DNA of 64,000 nucleotides from Pseudonocardia sp. CNS-004 (GCA_001942185.1 MKJV01000068.1:310001-374000); one strand, 5' to 3'; positions 1 through 9,125 are shown, counted from the first letter of the stretch. Numbers and translations: made by a program. Notes: generated by a model not told the origin, from the sequence alone.

Positions 1-139
1 GGCTGCGCAGGAAGGCGACGTGCCGCATCCGGGGCAGCTCGATGTCCGACACGTACCGGCCGTGCCCGGTGATCAGCCGCTGGTCCTCCTTGCGGCGGAC
101 GTTGCGCCCGAGCGCGCCCGCCGCCCTCTCCGCTGTCAT
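1..139 (-). CDS. CoxL-like molybdopterin-binding hydroxylase subunit, N-terminus only
   Basis: This is the first 46 residues of a protein that runs off the left edge. The visible part includes VRRKEDQRLITGHGRYVSDI followed by ELPRMRHVAFLRS, the N-terminal signature of xanthine dehydrogenase/CO dehydrogenase large subunits (molybdenum cofactor-binding). A strong Shine-Dalgarno (GGAGGAG) lies just upstream of the ATG. It is last in the minus-strand operon that contains a CoxG-like protein, which fits a molybdenum hydroxylase. Whether the substrate is CO, an aldehyde or a heterocycle cannot be told because the active-site loop is outside the window. Confidence 0.75.
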   Translation of the reverse strand, partial: MTAERAAGALGRNVRRKEDQRLITGHGRYVSDIELPRMRHVAFLRS

Positions 140-189
140 CTGCTCCTCCTCGCCGAAGTGTCGCCGACCGGGCCGGTCACAGCACCGGG

Positions 190-951
190 TCACGGCATCG
201 CGTAGCCACCGTTGACCGAGACGACCTGTCCGGTCGTCCAGGACGACAGCGGCGAGGCCAGCAGCAGCACCATCGGCACGACGTCGTCCGGGTGCCCGAC
301 CCGGCGCAGCGGGTACTGGGCGAGGATCTTCTTCATCTGCTCGGCCTCCGGCGTGCCGGCGTGCGCGTCGAAGTTGTCGGTACGCACCAGGGCCAGGGAG
401 ACCGCGTTGGAGCGGATCCCGAAGCGGGCCAGCTCCTTGGCCAGCGAGCGGGTCAGCCCGACGGTGGTGGAGCGGGCGGTGGCGGTGACCAGGAGCCCGG
501 ACTCCCCGACCCGGCCCGAGTCGCCCATCAGGTTGACGATCGAGCCGTTCTTGCTCTCGGCCATGCGTTTCGCGACGGCGTGCGTCAGCTGCAGCGTGCC
601 GGTCACGGTCACGTCGATCTGCGGCGCCCAGTCCTCGGGGGTGGACTCCAGGAAGCGCTGCTTCTTGGTGACCGCCGAGTTGTTGACCAGCACCTCGATC
701 GGTCCGAGCTCGGACTCGGTGCGCTCGACGATCGCCGCGACCGCCGCGGCGTCCCGCAGGTCCCCGCCCACGGCGATCGCCTCGACGCCGAGCTCCGCGC
801 TCGGCAGCGGACTTCTCCGCGCATCGGCCGAGGAGTTGTAGTGGAACGCGACGTTCGCGCCCTCGTGGGCGAAGCCCAGCCCGAGCGCCCGACCCAGGCC
901 CTGGCCCGCCCCGGTGACCAGGACGTTCTTCCCCGCAAGCTGAAGATCCAT
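190..951 (-). CDS. SDR-family oxidoreductase with degenerate active site
   Basis: The 253-aa protein has a Rossmann fold of the 3-oxoacyl-ACP-reductase type. It has the NAD(P)-binding TGAGQGLG at residues 13-20, NNSA at 90-93, and the usual dimer-helix region ending GLTRSLAKELA. The catalytic YxxxK does not appear: by spacing to GLT, the Tyr position is Thr156 and the Lys position is Arg160. It may be a non-catalytic or unusual SDR, or carry sequence error. It lies 12 bp after the metallo-hydrolase gene in the same operon. The family call is safe; the reaction is not. Confidence 0.8.
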   Translation of the reverse strand: MDLQLAGKNVLVTGAGQGLGRALGLGFAHEGANVAFHYNSSADARRSPLPSAELGVEAIAVGGDLRDAAAVAAIVERTESELGPIEVLVNNSAVTKKQRFLESTPEDWAPQIDVTVTGTLQLTHAVAKRMAESKNGSIVNLMGDSGRVGESGLLVTATARSTTVGLTRSLAKELARFGIRSNAVSLALVRTDNFDAHAGTPEAEQMKKILAQYPLRRVGHPDDVVPMVLLLASPLSSWTTGQVVSVNGGYAMP

Positions 952-962
952 GACGTTGTCCC

Positions 963-1757
963 CTATATCTGCTGGAAGGTCCGGTTGCCGAACGCCGTGA
1001 CCACGCGACCGAACCGCAGCCCCGGGAAGTGCGCGCCGACGACGAGATCCGTGGAGTCGGCCACCTCGTCGGTGATGGCGTTGCGCACCGCCCGCGCGGC
1101 GACGGGGTCCACGTCGAACACCGCTTCCCAGTCCCGCTCGTGCAACTCCACGACCGAGTGCACGACGTCGCCCAGCAGCAGGGCCCGCTCGTCGCCGTCG
1201 GACACGACGTACACGGTCGAGCCGGGCGTGTGCCCCGGGGTGTGCCGGGCGCTGACGCCGGGCGCGATCTCCCCGTCTGCGTCGAAGGGCTCCAGCCGCC
1301 CGCGCAGCGGCGAGAGCTTGCGGACGGCGCCGGGCTCGGCGTCCGGCGAGTCGACGAAGTGCGCCCAGTCCGCCTCGTGCACCCGGTAGGTGGCGCGGGG
1401 GAAGACGACCTCCCCCTTCTTCGTCGCCCAGCCCACGTGGTCGAAGTGCAGGTGGGTGAACACGACGTCCGTGACGTCCGCCGGGCTCACCCCGAGCCCT
1501 TCGAGGGACGCGAGGAACCGGCCGCCCGCGTACTTGCCGTTGTCGATCGTGCCGACACCCGTGTCGACGAGCACGACCCGCTCGCCGGTGCGGACGAGGA
1601 AGCCACCGAGGTCGAGGTGCAGGGTGCCGTGCTCGTCGAGCAGGTCGGCGTGGCAGGCCCAGGCGTCCGGCACGTCCGGCCGGGTCAGGACCTCGGCCGC
1701 CGGCTCGCGCCCGACCCCGTCGAGGACGGGGACGATCTCGATCCCGCCGACCTTCAC
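963..1757 (-). CDS. MBL-fold metallo-hydrolase
   Basis: The 264-aa metallo-beta-lactamase-fold hydrolase has the di-metal motif THLHFDHVGW at residues 101-110 (H102, H104, D106, H107), followed by GHTPGS and a C-terminal GAHFPG. This layout is typical of the lactonase/glyoxalase II-like branch, so hydrolysis of a lactone or thioester intermediate is plausible. The GTG start at 1757 is chosen because it overlaps the stop of the alcohol dehydrogenase as GTGA. No signal peptide is seen, so it is probably cytosolic. The substrate is unknown. Confidence 0.8.
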   Translation of the reverse strand: MKVGGIEIVPVLDGVGREPAAEVLTRPDVPDAWACHADLLDEHGTLHLDLGGFLVRTGERVVLVDTGVGTIDNGKYAGGRFLASLEGLGVSPADVTDVVFTHLHFDHVGWATKKGEVVFPRATYRVHEADWAHFVDSPDAEPGAVRKLSPLRGRLEPFDADGEIAPGVSARHTPGHTPGSTVYVVSDGDERALLLGDVVHSVVELHERDWEAVFDVDPVAARAVRNAITDEVADSTDLVVGAHFPGLRFGRVVTAFGNRTFQQI

Positions 1758-2895
1758 GCGCCCTCCCTCGGTGCGAGCAGGGTGCGGACCCCGCGGCCGG
1801 CCGCGAGCTCGTCGAGGGCGTGGTTGACGTCGGCCAGGGCGCCGTGTCCGGTGACGAGCCCGCGCAGGTCGAGCCGGCCCTCGCGGACCCAGTCGAAGAA
1901 GCGCGGCATGTCCGCCTCGGCGTCGACCGAGCCGGCCACGCAGCCCTTGAGGGTGCGCGCGAAGTGGAACAGCTCCAGCGCGGAGAACTGGACGGCGTCG
2001 TCCTTGCCGCCGATGCCGACGATCACGGTGGTTCCGCCGCGGCGGGTCAGACCCCACACGTCGCGGATGGTCCGCGACGAGCCGACGCAGTCGAAGGCGA
2101 AGTCCGCGCCGCGCCCCCCGGTGAGGCCGCGGACCGCCTTCTTGGTCGTGTCGTCGGCGGGCACGAAGTGCGTTGCGCCCGCGGCCTCGGCCTGCTCCTG
2201 CTTGTCCGTGTTGCGGTCCACCGCGACGATCGTCGTGGCCCCGGCCAGGCGGGCGCCTGCAGCACCGACAGCCCGACGCCACCGAGACCGACGACCAGCA
2301 CCGACGATCCCTCGCTGACGTGCGCGGTGTGGGTGGCCGCCCCGACCCCGGTCATCACCGCGCAGCCCAGCAGCGCGGCGTCCGCGGTGTCGATGTCGTC
2401 CGGCACCGGCACCAGTGCGCCGCGCGGGACGACGGTCTGCTCCGCGAAGGAGCCGACGGTCAGGCCCGGGTACACCGGCAGGCCGTCCTCGGTGAGCGCA
2501 CAGGGCTCGCCCGCGCGGGTCGAGCCGTTCTCGCACAGGTACGGCTGGCCGTTCGTGCACGCGAAGCACTGCCGGCACGGGGTGATCCACAGCAGGATGA
2601 CCCGCTGCCCCTCGGCCAGGTCCGTGACCTCGGCACCGGTCTCGACGACCGTGCCGCAGGCCTCGTGCCCGAGCACCGCCGGCAGCGGCTGGGCCAGCTT
2701 GCCGGTGGCCAGGGAGAGATCGGAGTGGCAAACGCCGGTGGTCTCGATCCGCACCCGGACGTCACCGGGACCGACCGCCCTGAGCCGGATTCTCTCGACC
2801 GACATCGGGGCGCCGGCCGCGCGCAGCACGGCTGCCCGCACCGTGTGGGGGTACTCGACGCCGGCGTCCGTAGCCTGCTCGGCCTGCACGCTCAC
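1754..2895 (-). CDS. Zinc-dependent alcohol dehydrogenase (frame break)
   Basis: Medium-chain zinc ADH, about 380 aa after restoring one base. The first part has catalytic-zinc motifs GVCHSDLSL and GHEACGTV, the structural-zinc cluster CRQCFACTNGQPYLC, and the NAD site VLVVGLGGVGLSVLQ. The rest (LAGATTIVAVDRNTDKQEQA onward) continues in another frame. The break is near 2253, where GCGCCCGC is expected to read GCGGCCCGC. The GTG start overlaps the aldehyde dehydrogenase stop (GTGA). It probably works with that neighbour to oxidise an alcohol to an acid. I regard the break as sequencing error, though a real frameshift cannot be excluded. Confidence 0.85.
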
Positions 2896-4297
2896 CGCTG
2901 CACCGCCTTGATCTCGAGAACGTCGGCGATGCCGTACTCGCCGATCTCCCGGCCGATCCCGGACTGCTTGTAGCCACCGAACGGCGCTGCGGGGTTGAAT
3001 GCCCCGCCGTTGATGTCCACCTGGCCGGTCTGCAGCCGGCCCGCGACGTCCAGGGCCGCCTCGTCCGGGCCCCAGACGGCGCCGCCGAGACCGTAGATGC
3101 TGTCGTTGGCCAGCGCGACCGCGTCCTCGTCCGAACGCGCGGCGAGGACCGCCAGCACCGGGCCGAACACCTCCTCCTGCGCGAGGCGGGAGTCCGGGGC
3201 GACCCGGGAGATCACCGTGGGACTGACGTAGTAGCCGCGCTCGGGAAGCTCGAGCGGGGAGGTCACGGTCACGGCGTCCGCGCCGCCGGCCCCGGGCTCG
3301 AGGAAGGACTCGACCTCCTTGCGCTGGTCCGCGGAGATCAGCGGGCCCAGCCGTGAACCGGGCACGTACTTCGCGGCAGCGGCCGTGGCGAGCTCCTCGA
3401 CGTGCTCGATCTTCCCGGCCGGCACGATCAGCCGGGACAGCGCGGTGCAGGTCTGGCCGCCGTTGAGGAAGCAGTTCGCGACCGTGATCTTGACAGCCTT
3501 GGCGAGCAGCTCGTCCGAGGCGCCGGCGAGCACCACGCTGGCGGACTTGCCGCCGAGCTCGAGGGTGACCCGCTTGAGCGACTCCGCGGCGGTGGCCGCG
3601 ATCGAGCGCCGACCGGGGTGGAGCCGGTGAACGAGACGTGGTCGACGCCCGGGTGGCGGGTGAGCAGCTCGCCCACCACGCGCCCGCTGCCCGGCACCAG
3701 GTTGAACGCGCCGGCCGGCAGCCCGGCGGCCTCGAAGGCCCGGGCCAGCTCGAACGCGGCGAGCGGGGTGAGCCCGGCGGGCTTGAGCACCACGGTGGCA
3801 CCCGCGGCCAGTGCCGGGACGACCTTCACGACGACCTGGTGCAGCGGCAGGTTCCACGGCGTGATCGCCGCGACGACGCCGACCGGCTCGCGCAGGATCA
3901 GCGAGTTGCCGAGCTCGGACCGGAACTCGAAGCGTTCCAGCGCTTCGACCGTCGCCTCGACGACCGCGATCGGGGTGTCGACGTGCAGGGCGCGGGCCAC
4001 CCGGGGCGGCGAGCCCTGCTCGCGGTTGATGATGTCCGCGAAGAGGTCCGCCCGCTCGGTGAGGACCTCGCCGAGCCGGCGCAGCACGGCGGCCCGCTCG
4101 GCCGCCGGCGTGGCAGCCCACGGCCCGAACGCGGCCCGCGCCGCCGCGACGGCGGTCTCGACGTCGTCGGTGGACGCCTGGGTGATCCGGCCGGTGACCT
4201 CCTCGGTGGCCGGGTTCTCCACCTCGAGGTCCGTACCCCCGCCCGGGGTCCAGCGGCCGTCGATGTACAGGTCCGGCTCGTGGATCAGCTCGGTCAT
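2892..4297 (-). CDS. NAD(P)-dependent aldehyde dehydrogenase (frame break)
   Basis: ALDH superfamily, 468 aa after restoring one base. It begins MTELIHEPDLYIDGRWTPGG and contains the cofactor loop ITPWNLPLHQ, FTGSTPVG, catalytic Glu in LELGGK, catalytic Cys in NGGQTCTA, and a C-terminal PFGGYKQSGIGREIG. The frame changes at about 3609, where GTCGGCGCTCG should read GTCGGCCGCTCG. The start overlaps the CoxG-like gene's stop (ATGA) and the end overlaps the ADH start, so these are co-translated. It oxidises an aldehyde to the acid, presumably the ADH product; the substrate is unknown. Confidence 0.88.
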
Positions 4298-5067
4298 CGG
4301 TCTCCTTCCAGGTCGTGAACGGTCGTGTTCGCAGGTGTCAGGGCGGGGAGCACCAGCTGGAGCACCACGGGCGCCGCCGTGGCCCCTCCCGCGGACGGGC
4401 GGCGCGTGCGGCCCGTGCTGCGGCCCAGCAGCCACCCGACGAGCAGCGCGAGGGTGCCGACCGCGAGCGGCACCGCCTGTGCCCTGATCAGGCCGAGCAT
4501 CGCCCCGCCGCCGGTGGCCATCAGGTCCAGCGGCTCGACCTCGTCGACGGAGGCTCGTCGCGCCTCCGGCGCGCGATCCGCCGGTGCTGCATCGGGACCG
4601 GAGGCCGTGAACGGCCCGCGCCCCTCGCGGCCCATCTCCTCCTCGAGCCGCTGCGCGAACTGGCCGATCAGCTTGCCGCTGACGTCGGCGATCACCCCGC
4701 GGCCGAACTGGGCGACCCGGCCGGCCAGCTCCAGATCGGTGACGACGACGACCTCGGTGCCGGTGCCCCGGGGGGTGAGCCGCAGGTCGATGGTGGCGGC
4801 GGCGTTGCCCTGGCCCCGGGTGTCGCGGCCCTCAGCGCGCAGCACCGCGTGGTGCTTGTCGTCGTCACGTTGCGCGAACCGGGCCACGCCCTCGTACCGC
4901 GCCGTGACGGGGCCGACCTTCACCTTGACCGCGCCCCGGTAGTCGTCACCCTCGACCCCGAGCAGCGCCGCACCCGGCAGGCACGGGGCCACCCGCTCCA
5001 GATCGGTGATGACGGCCCAGGCCCGGTCGACCGGCTCGGCCACGGTGAAGGAGTTCATCAGCTCCAT
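4294..5067 (-). CDS. CoxG-family SRPBCC protein with C-terminal membrane anchor
   Basis: The 257-aa protein starts MELMNSFTVAEPVDRAWAVI, a START/SRPBCC fold of the carbon-monoxide-dehydrogenase subunit G family, with GKLIGQFAQRLEEEM closing the domain. A linker follows, then one hydrophobic segment (PLAVGTLALLVGWLLGRS) and a basic tail, so the protein is probably anchored in the cytoplasmic membrane. CoxG recruits molybdenum CO dehydrogenase to the membrane in carboxidotrophs; here the likely partner is the CoxL-like subunit at the end of the operon. It is the first gene after the operator at 5091-5104. Confidence 0.82.
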   Translation of the reverse strand: MELMNSFTVAEPVDRAWAVITDLERVAPCLPGAALLGVEGDDYRGAVKVKVGPVTARYEGVARFAQRDDDKHHAVLRAEGRDTRGQGNAAATIDLRLTPRGTGTEVVVVTDLELAGRVAQFGRGVIADVSGKLIGQFAQRLEEEMGREGRGPFTASGPDAAPADRAPEARRASVDEVEPLDLMATGGGAMLGLIRAQAVPLAVGTLALLVGWLLGRSTGRTRRPSAGGATAAPVVLQLVLPALTPANTTVHDLEGDR

Positions 5068-5090
5068 CGCTTACTCGCACCCCTCTCGTG

Positions 5091-5104
5091 CTAACGCTCG
5101 TTAG
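5091..5104. promoter_or_regulatory. TetR-type operator candidate, site 1
   Basis: CTAACGCTCGTTAG is a perfect 6-bp inverted repeat with a 2-bp centre. It overlaps the ligase stop codon and lies 24 bp upstream of the CoxG-like start. Two related sites lie at 6724 and 6829, which flank the divergent ligase/TetR promoters. Confidence 0.65.
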
Positions 5105-6697
5105 TTGCCTGGGAATGCTCGACGTCGGCGAGGCGTTGCCGCAGCTGGAACCGGAGGACCTTTCCGGAGCCGGTGCGGGGGATCTCGGTGCACTCGACGA
5201 GGCGGTCCGGCACCTTGAACGACGACAACCGGACGCGCGCGGCGTCGAGGACAGCCGCGTGGTCGAGCTCGCCCGGCCGGGCCGGGATCACGAACGCCAC
5301 CGGCACCTCACCGAGGTGCGGATGAGGCACACCGACCACCGCGGCGTCCTCGACCTGCTCGGAGGCCATGAGCGCGTCCTCCACCTCCGCCGGGTAGATG
5401 TTCTCCCCGCCGCGGATGATCAGCTCCTTGATCCGGCCGCTGATCCGCAGGTAGCCGTGCACGTCGCGGCGGGCGAGATCACCGGTTCGGTACCAGCCGT
5501 CGACCAGCACGGCGGCGCTCGCCTCGGGCAGGTTGTGGTAGCCGGGGGTGACATTGGGGCCCTGGACCCAGAGCTCGCCCTCCTCGCCCTGCCGGACGTC
5601 GACCCCCGTCGTCGGGTCGACGAGCCGGACCGAGAGCCCGGGCAGCGGCAGCCCGCAGGAGCCCATGACCCGGGTGCCGGTCGGCCAGTTCATCGTGACC
5701 ATCGTCGAGGTCTCGGTGATGCCGTAGCCGTCGAGCAGCCGGACGCGAACGCAGCCTCGAACCTCTCGTTCACCGCCGCGGGCAGGATCGCGCCCGCGGA
5801 CAGGCACACCCGCAGGGCCGGAGCACTGACTCCCTGGTCGCCGATCCGGTCGAGCAGGTAGTGGAACATCGTCGGGACGCCGGGGAAGACGGTGACGTCC
5901 CCCTCCGGTCCGCCCGCGAAACGGGTGGCGGCGTCGGACACCGAGAACCTGGGCAGGATCCGGGCGGTCGCGCCCACGGCGAAGACCCCGAGGACGCACA
6001 GGTCCAGGGCGTAGGAGTGGAACAGCGGTAGCGCACTGAGAAGTACGTCGTCCGGGCCGAGGCCGGCGATCGGCGCCCAGCAGGCGGCGACGACCCAGAA
6101 GCAGCCGCGCTGAGTGAGGTGGACGCCCTTGGGCCGGCCGGTCGTACCGGAGGTGTAGAGCATCCATGCGGTGTCGTCGAGGCCGACGCAGTCGCGCGGG
6201 GCCTCGATCGGCCCCGCAATCGACGCAGCCGAGAGCAGGTCGGCATAGGCGATCTCGTCCACCGGGCCCGGCGCGCCGGCGCTGCTCACGTCGCCCACGA
6301 CGACGACGGCGAGCAGGTCCGCCTGCGCGGCGAGCTGCCGGACCACCGGGAGGTGGGCCACGTCGGTGACGACCACCCGCGATCCGCTGTCGGTGAGGAC
6401 GTGCTCGACCTCGGCCGTGGCGGCCTGCGGATTTGCGCAGACCGCCACCGCCCCGGCGCGGGGGATCGCCAGGTACGACTCGGCGACCTCTACCCGGTTG
6501 TCGAGGTAGAGCAGCACCCGGTCCCCGCGCTCCACGCCCATGCGCTGCAGGTGCCCCGCGATCCGCGCGGTGGAGTACGCCAGCTCGGCGTAGGTGACCG
6601 TCCGCTGGTCGTCGATGTAGGCGATCCGGTCCGGCCTCGCCTCGGCATGGCCCGCCAGGAGTTCGGACACGGTCGCGATGTACTCCGTCCGCAGCAC
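5091..6697 (-). CDS. AMP-dependent acyl-CoA synthetase/ligase (frame break)
   Basis: ANL-superfamily ligase, about 535 aa after restoring one base. Motifs in order: phosphate loop YTSGTTGRPKGV, LFHSYALD, then in the second frame DGYGITETS, GWYRTGDLARRD, GRIKELIIRGGENI and the catalytic Lys in TGSGKVLR. It activates a carboxylic acid to its CoA thioester through an acyl-AMP. The break is near 5747 in TTCGCGTCC. The GTG start at 6697 follows a GGAGGA. Divergent from the TetR pair, it probably feeds the alcohol/aldehyde oxidation product into CoA metabolism. Substrate class is unresolved. Confidence 0.87.
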
Positions 6698-6723
6698 CAG
6701 TCCTCCTTGGCCCGTCCAGCTAG

Positions 6724-6737
6724 CTAACGCTCGTAAG
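6724..6737. promoter_or_regulatory. TetR-type operator candidate, site 2
   Basis: CTAACGCTCGTAAG differs by one transposed pair from the perfect palindrome at 5091. It lies 27 bp upstream of the ligase start, where a repressor would block transcription. Confidence 0.6.
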
Positions 6738-6828
6738 TTTCGCTTCGCACGGTAGCGCCCGCTGACGTGAACGACAAGGCCGGGCCCGGATCAGCGCCAG
6801 ACCCACCTGGTCCTCGGCGCACGATGGA

Positions 6829-6842
6829 CTAGCAACCGTTAG
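6829..6842. promoter_or_regulatory. TetR-type operator candidate, site 3
   Basis: CTAGCAACCGTTAG keeps the right arm CGTTAG and a degenerate left arm of the same palindrome. It sits 10 bp upstream of the first TetR start, as expected for autoregulation. Confidence 0.5.
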
Positions 6843-6851
6843 GGTTGGGGA

Positions 6852-7466
6852 ATGCCGCCAACGGACACACGGTCCGCGGCGCCGGAGGCGCGGCAGACGG
6901 TGACGAGCGAGGCCGTGCTCGACGCCGCCCTCACACTGTTCGCGGAGCGCGGCTACCACGGCACCGCGCTGAGTCAGATCGCCGAGCGCCTGGGGATTCG
7001 CACGCCCAGTCTGTACAACCACATGCGGTCGAAACAGGAGCTCCTCGAGACCCTGGTCGCCGCGACCCTCCGTGACGTCCTGGCGGATTTCCACGGGGCC
7101 GTGGCGGACAGCGAGGATCCGGTCGTCCAGCTGCGCGCCGCGACCAGGGTGTACGCGCTGCGCCACGCCACCCACCGGCGCGAGGCACTGGTGGTCAACC
7201 GGGACACGACGAGTCTGCCCGAACCCGCCCTCACCGAGATGCGGGAACGGCGACGCGAGCACGAGCGGGCGATCCGGTCGATCATCACGCGCGGGATCGA
7301 ATGCGGGGCGTTCGCCGTCGGCAACGCCGGGCTCGCCTCCTTCGCGATACTCGAGATGAGCGTCAGCATCGCCCGGTGGTTCCGCGAGGGCGGCCCGCGC
7401 TCGGCGGAGCAGGTCGCGGACGAGTACGCGGAGTTCGCCCTGCGGATCTGCCGGTACCGCGGATGA
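6852..7466 (+). CDS. TetR-family regulator, first of a tandem pair
   Basis: 204 aa. The N-terminal helix-turn-helix reads LTLFAERGYHGTALSQIAER followed by LGIRTPSLYNHMRSKQELLE. The C-terminal part is helical and carries HATHRREALVVNRDT, shared with the downstream paralogue. It is divergent from the acyl-CoA ligase and separated from it by two operator-like palindromes, so it probably represses the ligase and the CoxG-ALDH-ADH operon, with an acyl-CoA or a pathway intermediate as inducer (inference). Its stop overlaps the next TetR start as ATGA. Confidence 0.88.
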   Translation: MPPTDTRSAAPEARQTVTSEAVLDAALTLFAERGYHGTALSQIAERLGIRTPSLYNHMRSKQELLETLVAATLRDVLADFHGAVADSEDPVVQLRAATRVYALRHATHRREALVVNRDTTSLPEPALTEMRERRREHERAIRSIITRGIECGAFAVGNAGLASFAILEMSVSIARWFREGGPRSAEQVADEYAEFALRICRYRG

Positions 7467-8059
7467 CGAGAGCCACGCCCCGGAACGCCGTGAGCAGCCA
7501 GACGGTGCTGGACACGGCGTTGACGCTGTTCGCCGAGCGCGGTTACCACGGCACGGCGCTGAGCCAGATCGCCGAGGCGCTGGAGGTGCGCACCCCGAGC
7601 CTCTACAACCACATGACGTCGAAACAGGAGCTGCTACAGACGATCGTCGAGGCGACCGTACGAGGGGTGTTGGCAGATTTCCGGCAGGCGACCCAAGGGC
7701 GAACGGAGCCGATCGACCGGCTCTTCCACGCCGTGCTGGTCTACGCCCGGCGGCACGCCACACACCGGCGCGAAGCGATCGTCGTCAACCGGGACACCTC
7801 GAGCCTCGAGGAGCCGTTTCGCTCGCAGATGCAGGCGCTGCGCCGCGAGCACGAGCACGCCCTGCGGCAAATCATCAGCGACGGTGTGGCCGCCGGCAGG
7901 TTCACCGTGGACTCGCCGGCCCTCGCCTCGTTCGCCATCCGAGAACTCTGCGTCAGCATCGCGCGGTGGTACCAGGACGACGGGCCGATCGGCCCCGACC
8001 AGGTCGCCCGTGAGTACACCGAATTCGCGTTGAGCATCGTCGGCGTGGGAAAACGCTAG
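7463..8059 (+). CDS. TetR-family regulator, second of a tandem pair
   Basis: 198 aa, a close paralogue of the gene before it across its whole length: shared LTLFAERGYHGTALSQIAE, RTPSLYNHM.SKQELL, HATHRREA.VVNRDT and the ASFAI.E..VSIARW segment. The ATG overlaps the upstream stop (ATGA), so the two are translationally coupled and made together; heterodimers are possible. The pair looks like a recent tandem duplication. Likely to bind the CTAACG-type palindromes nearby. Confidence 0.87.
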   Translation: MTRATPRNAVSSQTVLDTALTLFAERGYHGTALSQIAEALEVRTPSLYNHMTSKQELLQTIVEATVRGVLADFRQATQGRTEPIDRLFHAVLVYARRHATHRREAIVVNRDTSSLEEPFRSQMQALRREHEHALRQIISDGVAAGRFTVDSPALASFAIRELCVSIARWYQDDGPIGPDQVAREYTEFALSIVGVGKR

Positions 8060-8520
8060 CGCCCATACCGGGTGACCTCGGGCGACCGGCTTCCGCTGCA
8101 CCTGCCCTTCGGACAGGACGCGCTGGACCGCCGCGCAGTGATGACCGAGCGCAGTGATGACCGAGCGCACCGAGCGCGAGATCGCACCGTGGCGCGCGGC
8201 CTCGGCCACGACCGGCCACCCGGAATCATGAGCGGCCCTGCGCGGCCGAGGGCGCGCCTGACGGATGAGGCCGAGGAGTCCGGGGAAGCTGTTGTCGAGG
8301 TCTTCGCGGCGCAGGACCGGCAGGCGCAGCGTGCCGTCGGCCTTGCACACGGTGATACCCGCGTTGAGCAGCTTGGTGAGGGCCCCAATTGGTGTTCTCC
8401 GTTCGTTTCTGTGGTTTGAGGTTGGCCGGAATCTCGCAGAAAGTTCGAGCGGCGGTCCCGGCCTTGTCCGCCTCTGATGCCGGCCTGCGCCTCGGACTGC
8501 TCCAACGGTCCTGCGCTCTC
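8060..8520. other. Non-coding stretch, no confident gene
   Basis: No reading frame here has a convincing start with a ribosome site or a recognisable domain. A minus-strand frame around 8250-8395 (KLLNAGITVCKADGTLRLP) looks protein-like but has no start or family match I recognise; it could be a remnant. Otherwise it holds only the small tandem repeat at 8135-8166. Confidence 0.5.
8135..8166. repeat. Two tandem copies of a 16-bp unit
   Basis: GCAGTGATGACCGAGC occurs twice back to back without mismatch. It lies in the non-coding stretch after the TetR pair; no function is evident. Confidence 0.8.
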
Positions 8521-8552
8521 CTCTGCCACTGCCGACTCAGGCGGTGGCAGAG
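8521..8552 (-). terminator. Probable intrinsic terminator of the cupin gene
   Basis: CTCTGCCAC at 8521 pairs perfectly with GTGGCAGAG ending at 8552. The stem extends inward by four more pairs (one G-T wobble) to a 6-nt loop. It lies 34 bp after the cupin stop. There is no T-tract, which is common for actinobacterial terminators. Confidence 0.65.
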
Positions 8553-8585
8553 CAGAGCATCGAGTCTCGAGGCCGAGCGGCGGGA

Positions 8586-9125
8586 CTAACGGGTTGTCGT
8601 GCGGTCCGCGCCGACCGAGACAGCGACGAGCGTGCAGGGCTCGGTGCCGTAATTGCGCCACACGTGCCGGGTGCCGTTCTGGACGACTACGTCGCCTGCC
8701 CGTAACACGGCTCGTTCGCCGTCGTCGAGTTCGAGCGTGGCCTCGCCTTGCACGACCATCAGGTAGTCCATCGTGTCGGTGGTGTGCATCCCTGAGCCGT
8801 CGGGCTCCATTGAGGCCATCACGCCGGGCATCTGCCGCTCCAGCTCGGCAGAAGCCGCGGCTGCGTCCACGTCCGGCGGTGGGGTCACTCCCTCCGGGGG
8901 ATGCGTAATGATCACGAAGCGCGATCCATCCCGCGGCGGGAAGTACGCCTCGACGCCGCTGGGCGACCCGTCGTCCGGGAACGTGGGCGGCTCGTCGCGT
9001 CCCCAAAGCCGGTAAGCGGCGAAGCCGGGCGTCAGCGCAGAGGTGATCGGCTCCACGTTCTGGTCGTCGACCACCCGCGACCTGCCCTCGCTGTCGTGCC
9101 CGGTGACGACCCGGCGAACAGTCAT
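8586..9125 (-). CDS. Cupin-domain protein
   Basis: 179 aa. The C-terminal half is a single cupin barrel: HTTDTMDYLMVVQGEATLEL, then LRAGDVVVQNGTRHVWRNYG. The metal-binding His/Glu pattern is only partly canonical (H..D..DY, then H in TRHVW). The N-terminal half is an extra beta-rich segment. Start ATG at 9125 has GAGGAGAG upstream. It is divergent from a TetR gene with two strong palindromes between them, so it is probably the repressor's target. Such proteins often handle small aromatic or oxidised metabolites; no substrate is assigned. Confidence 0.8.
   Translation of the reverse strand: MTVRRVVTGHDSEGRSRVVDDQNVEPITSALTPGFAAYRLWGRDEPPTFPDDGSPSGVEAYFPPRDGSRFVIITHPPEGVTPPPDVDAAAASAELERQMPGVMASMEPDGSGMHTTDTMDYLMVVQGEATLELDDGERAVLRAGDVVVQNGTRHVWRNYGTEPCTLVAVSVGADRTTTR

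Noticed and set aside
1754-4297. ADH and ALDH as true pseudogenes or as split two-gene enzymes
   Set aside because: Adding one base restores full-length enzymes with all motifs, and the same kind of break recurs in 20 other genes, including complex I subunits. Sequence error is more likely.
8135-8166. CRISPR-like array
   Set aside because: There are only two contiguous copies with no spacers. No array or cas gene was found anywhere in the window.
7634-8350. A 238-aa minus-strand open frame overlapping the second TetR gene
   Set aside because: It is antisense to a clear TetR domain over most of its length and has no family match. In such GC-rich DNA, long antisense frames are expected.
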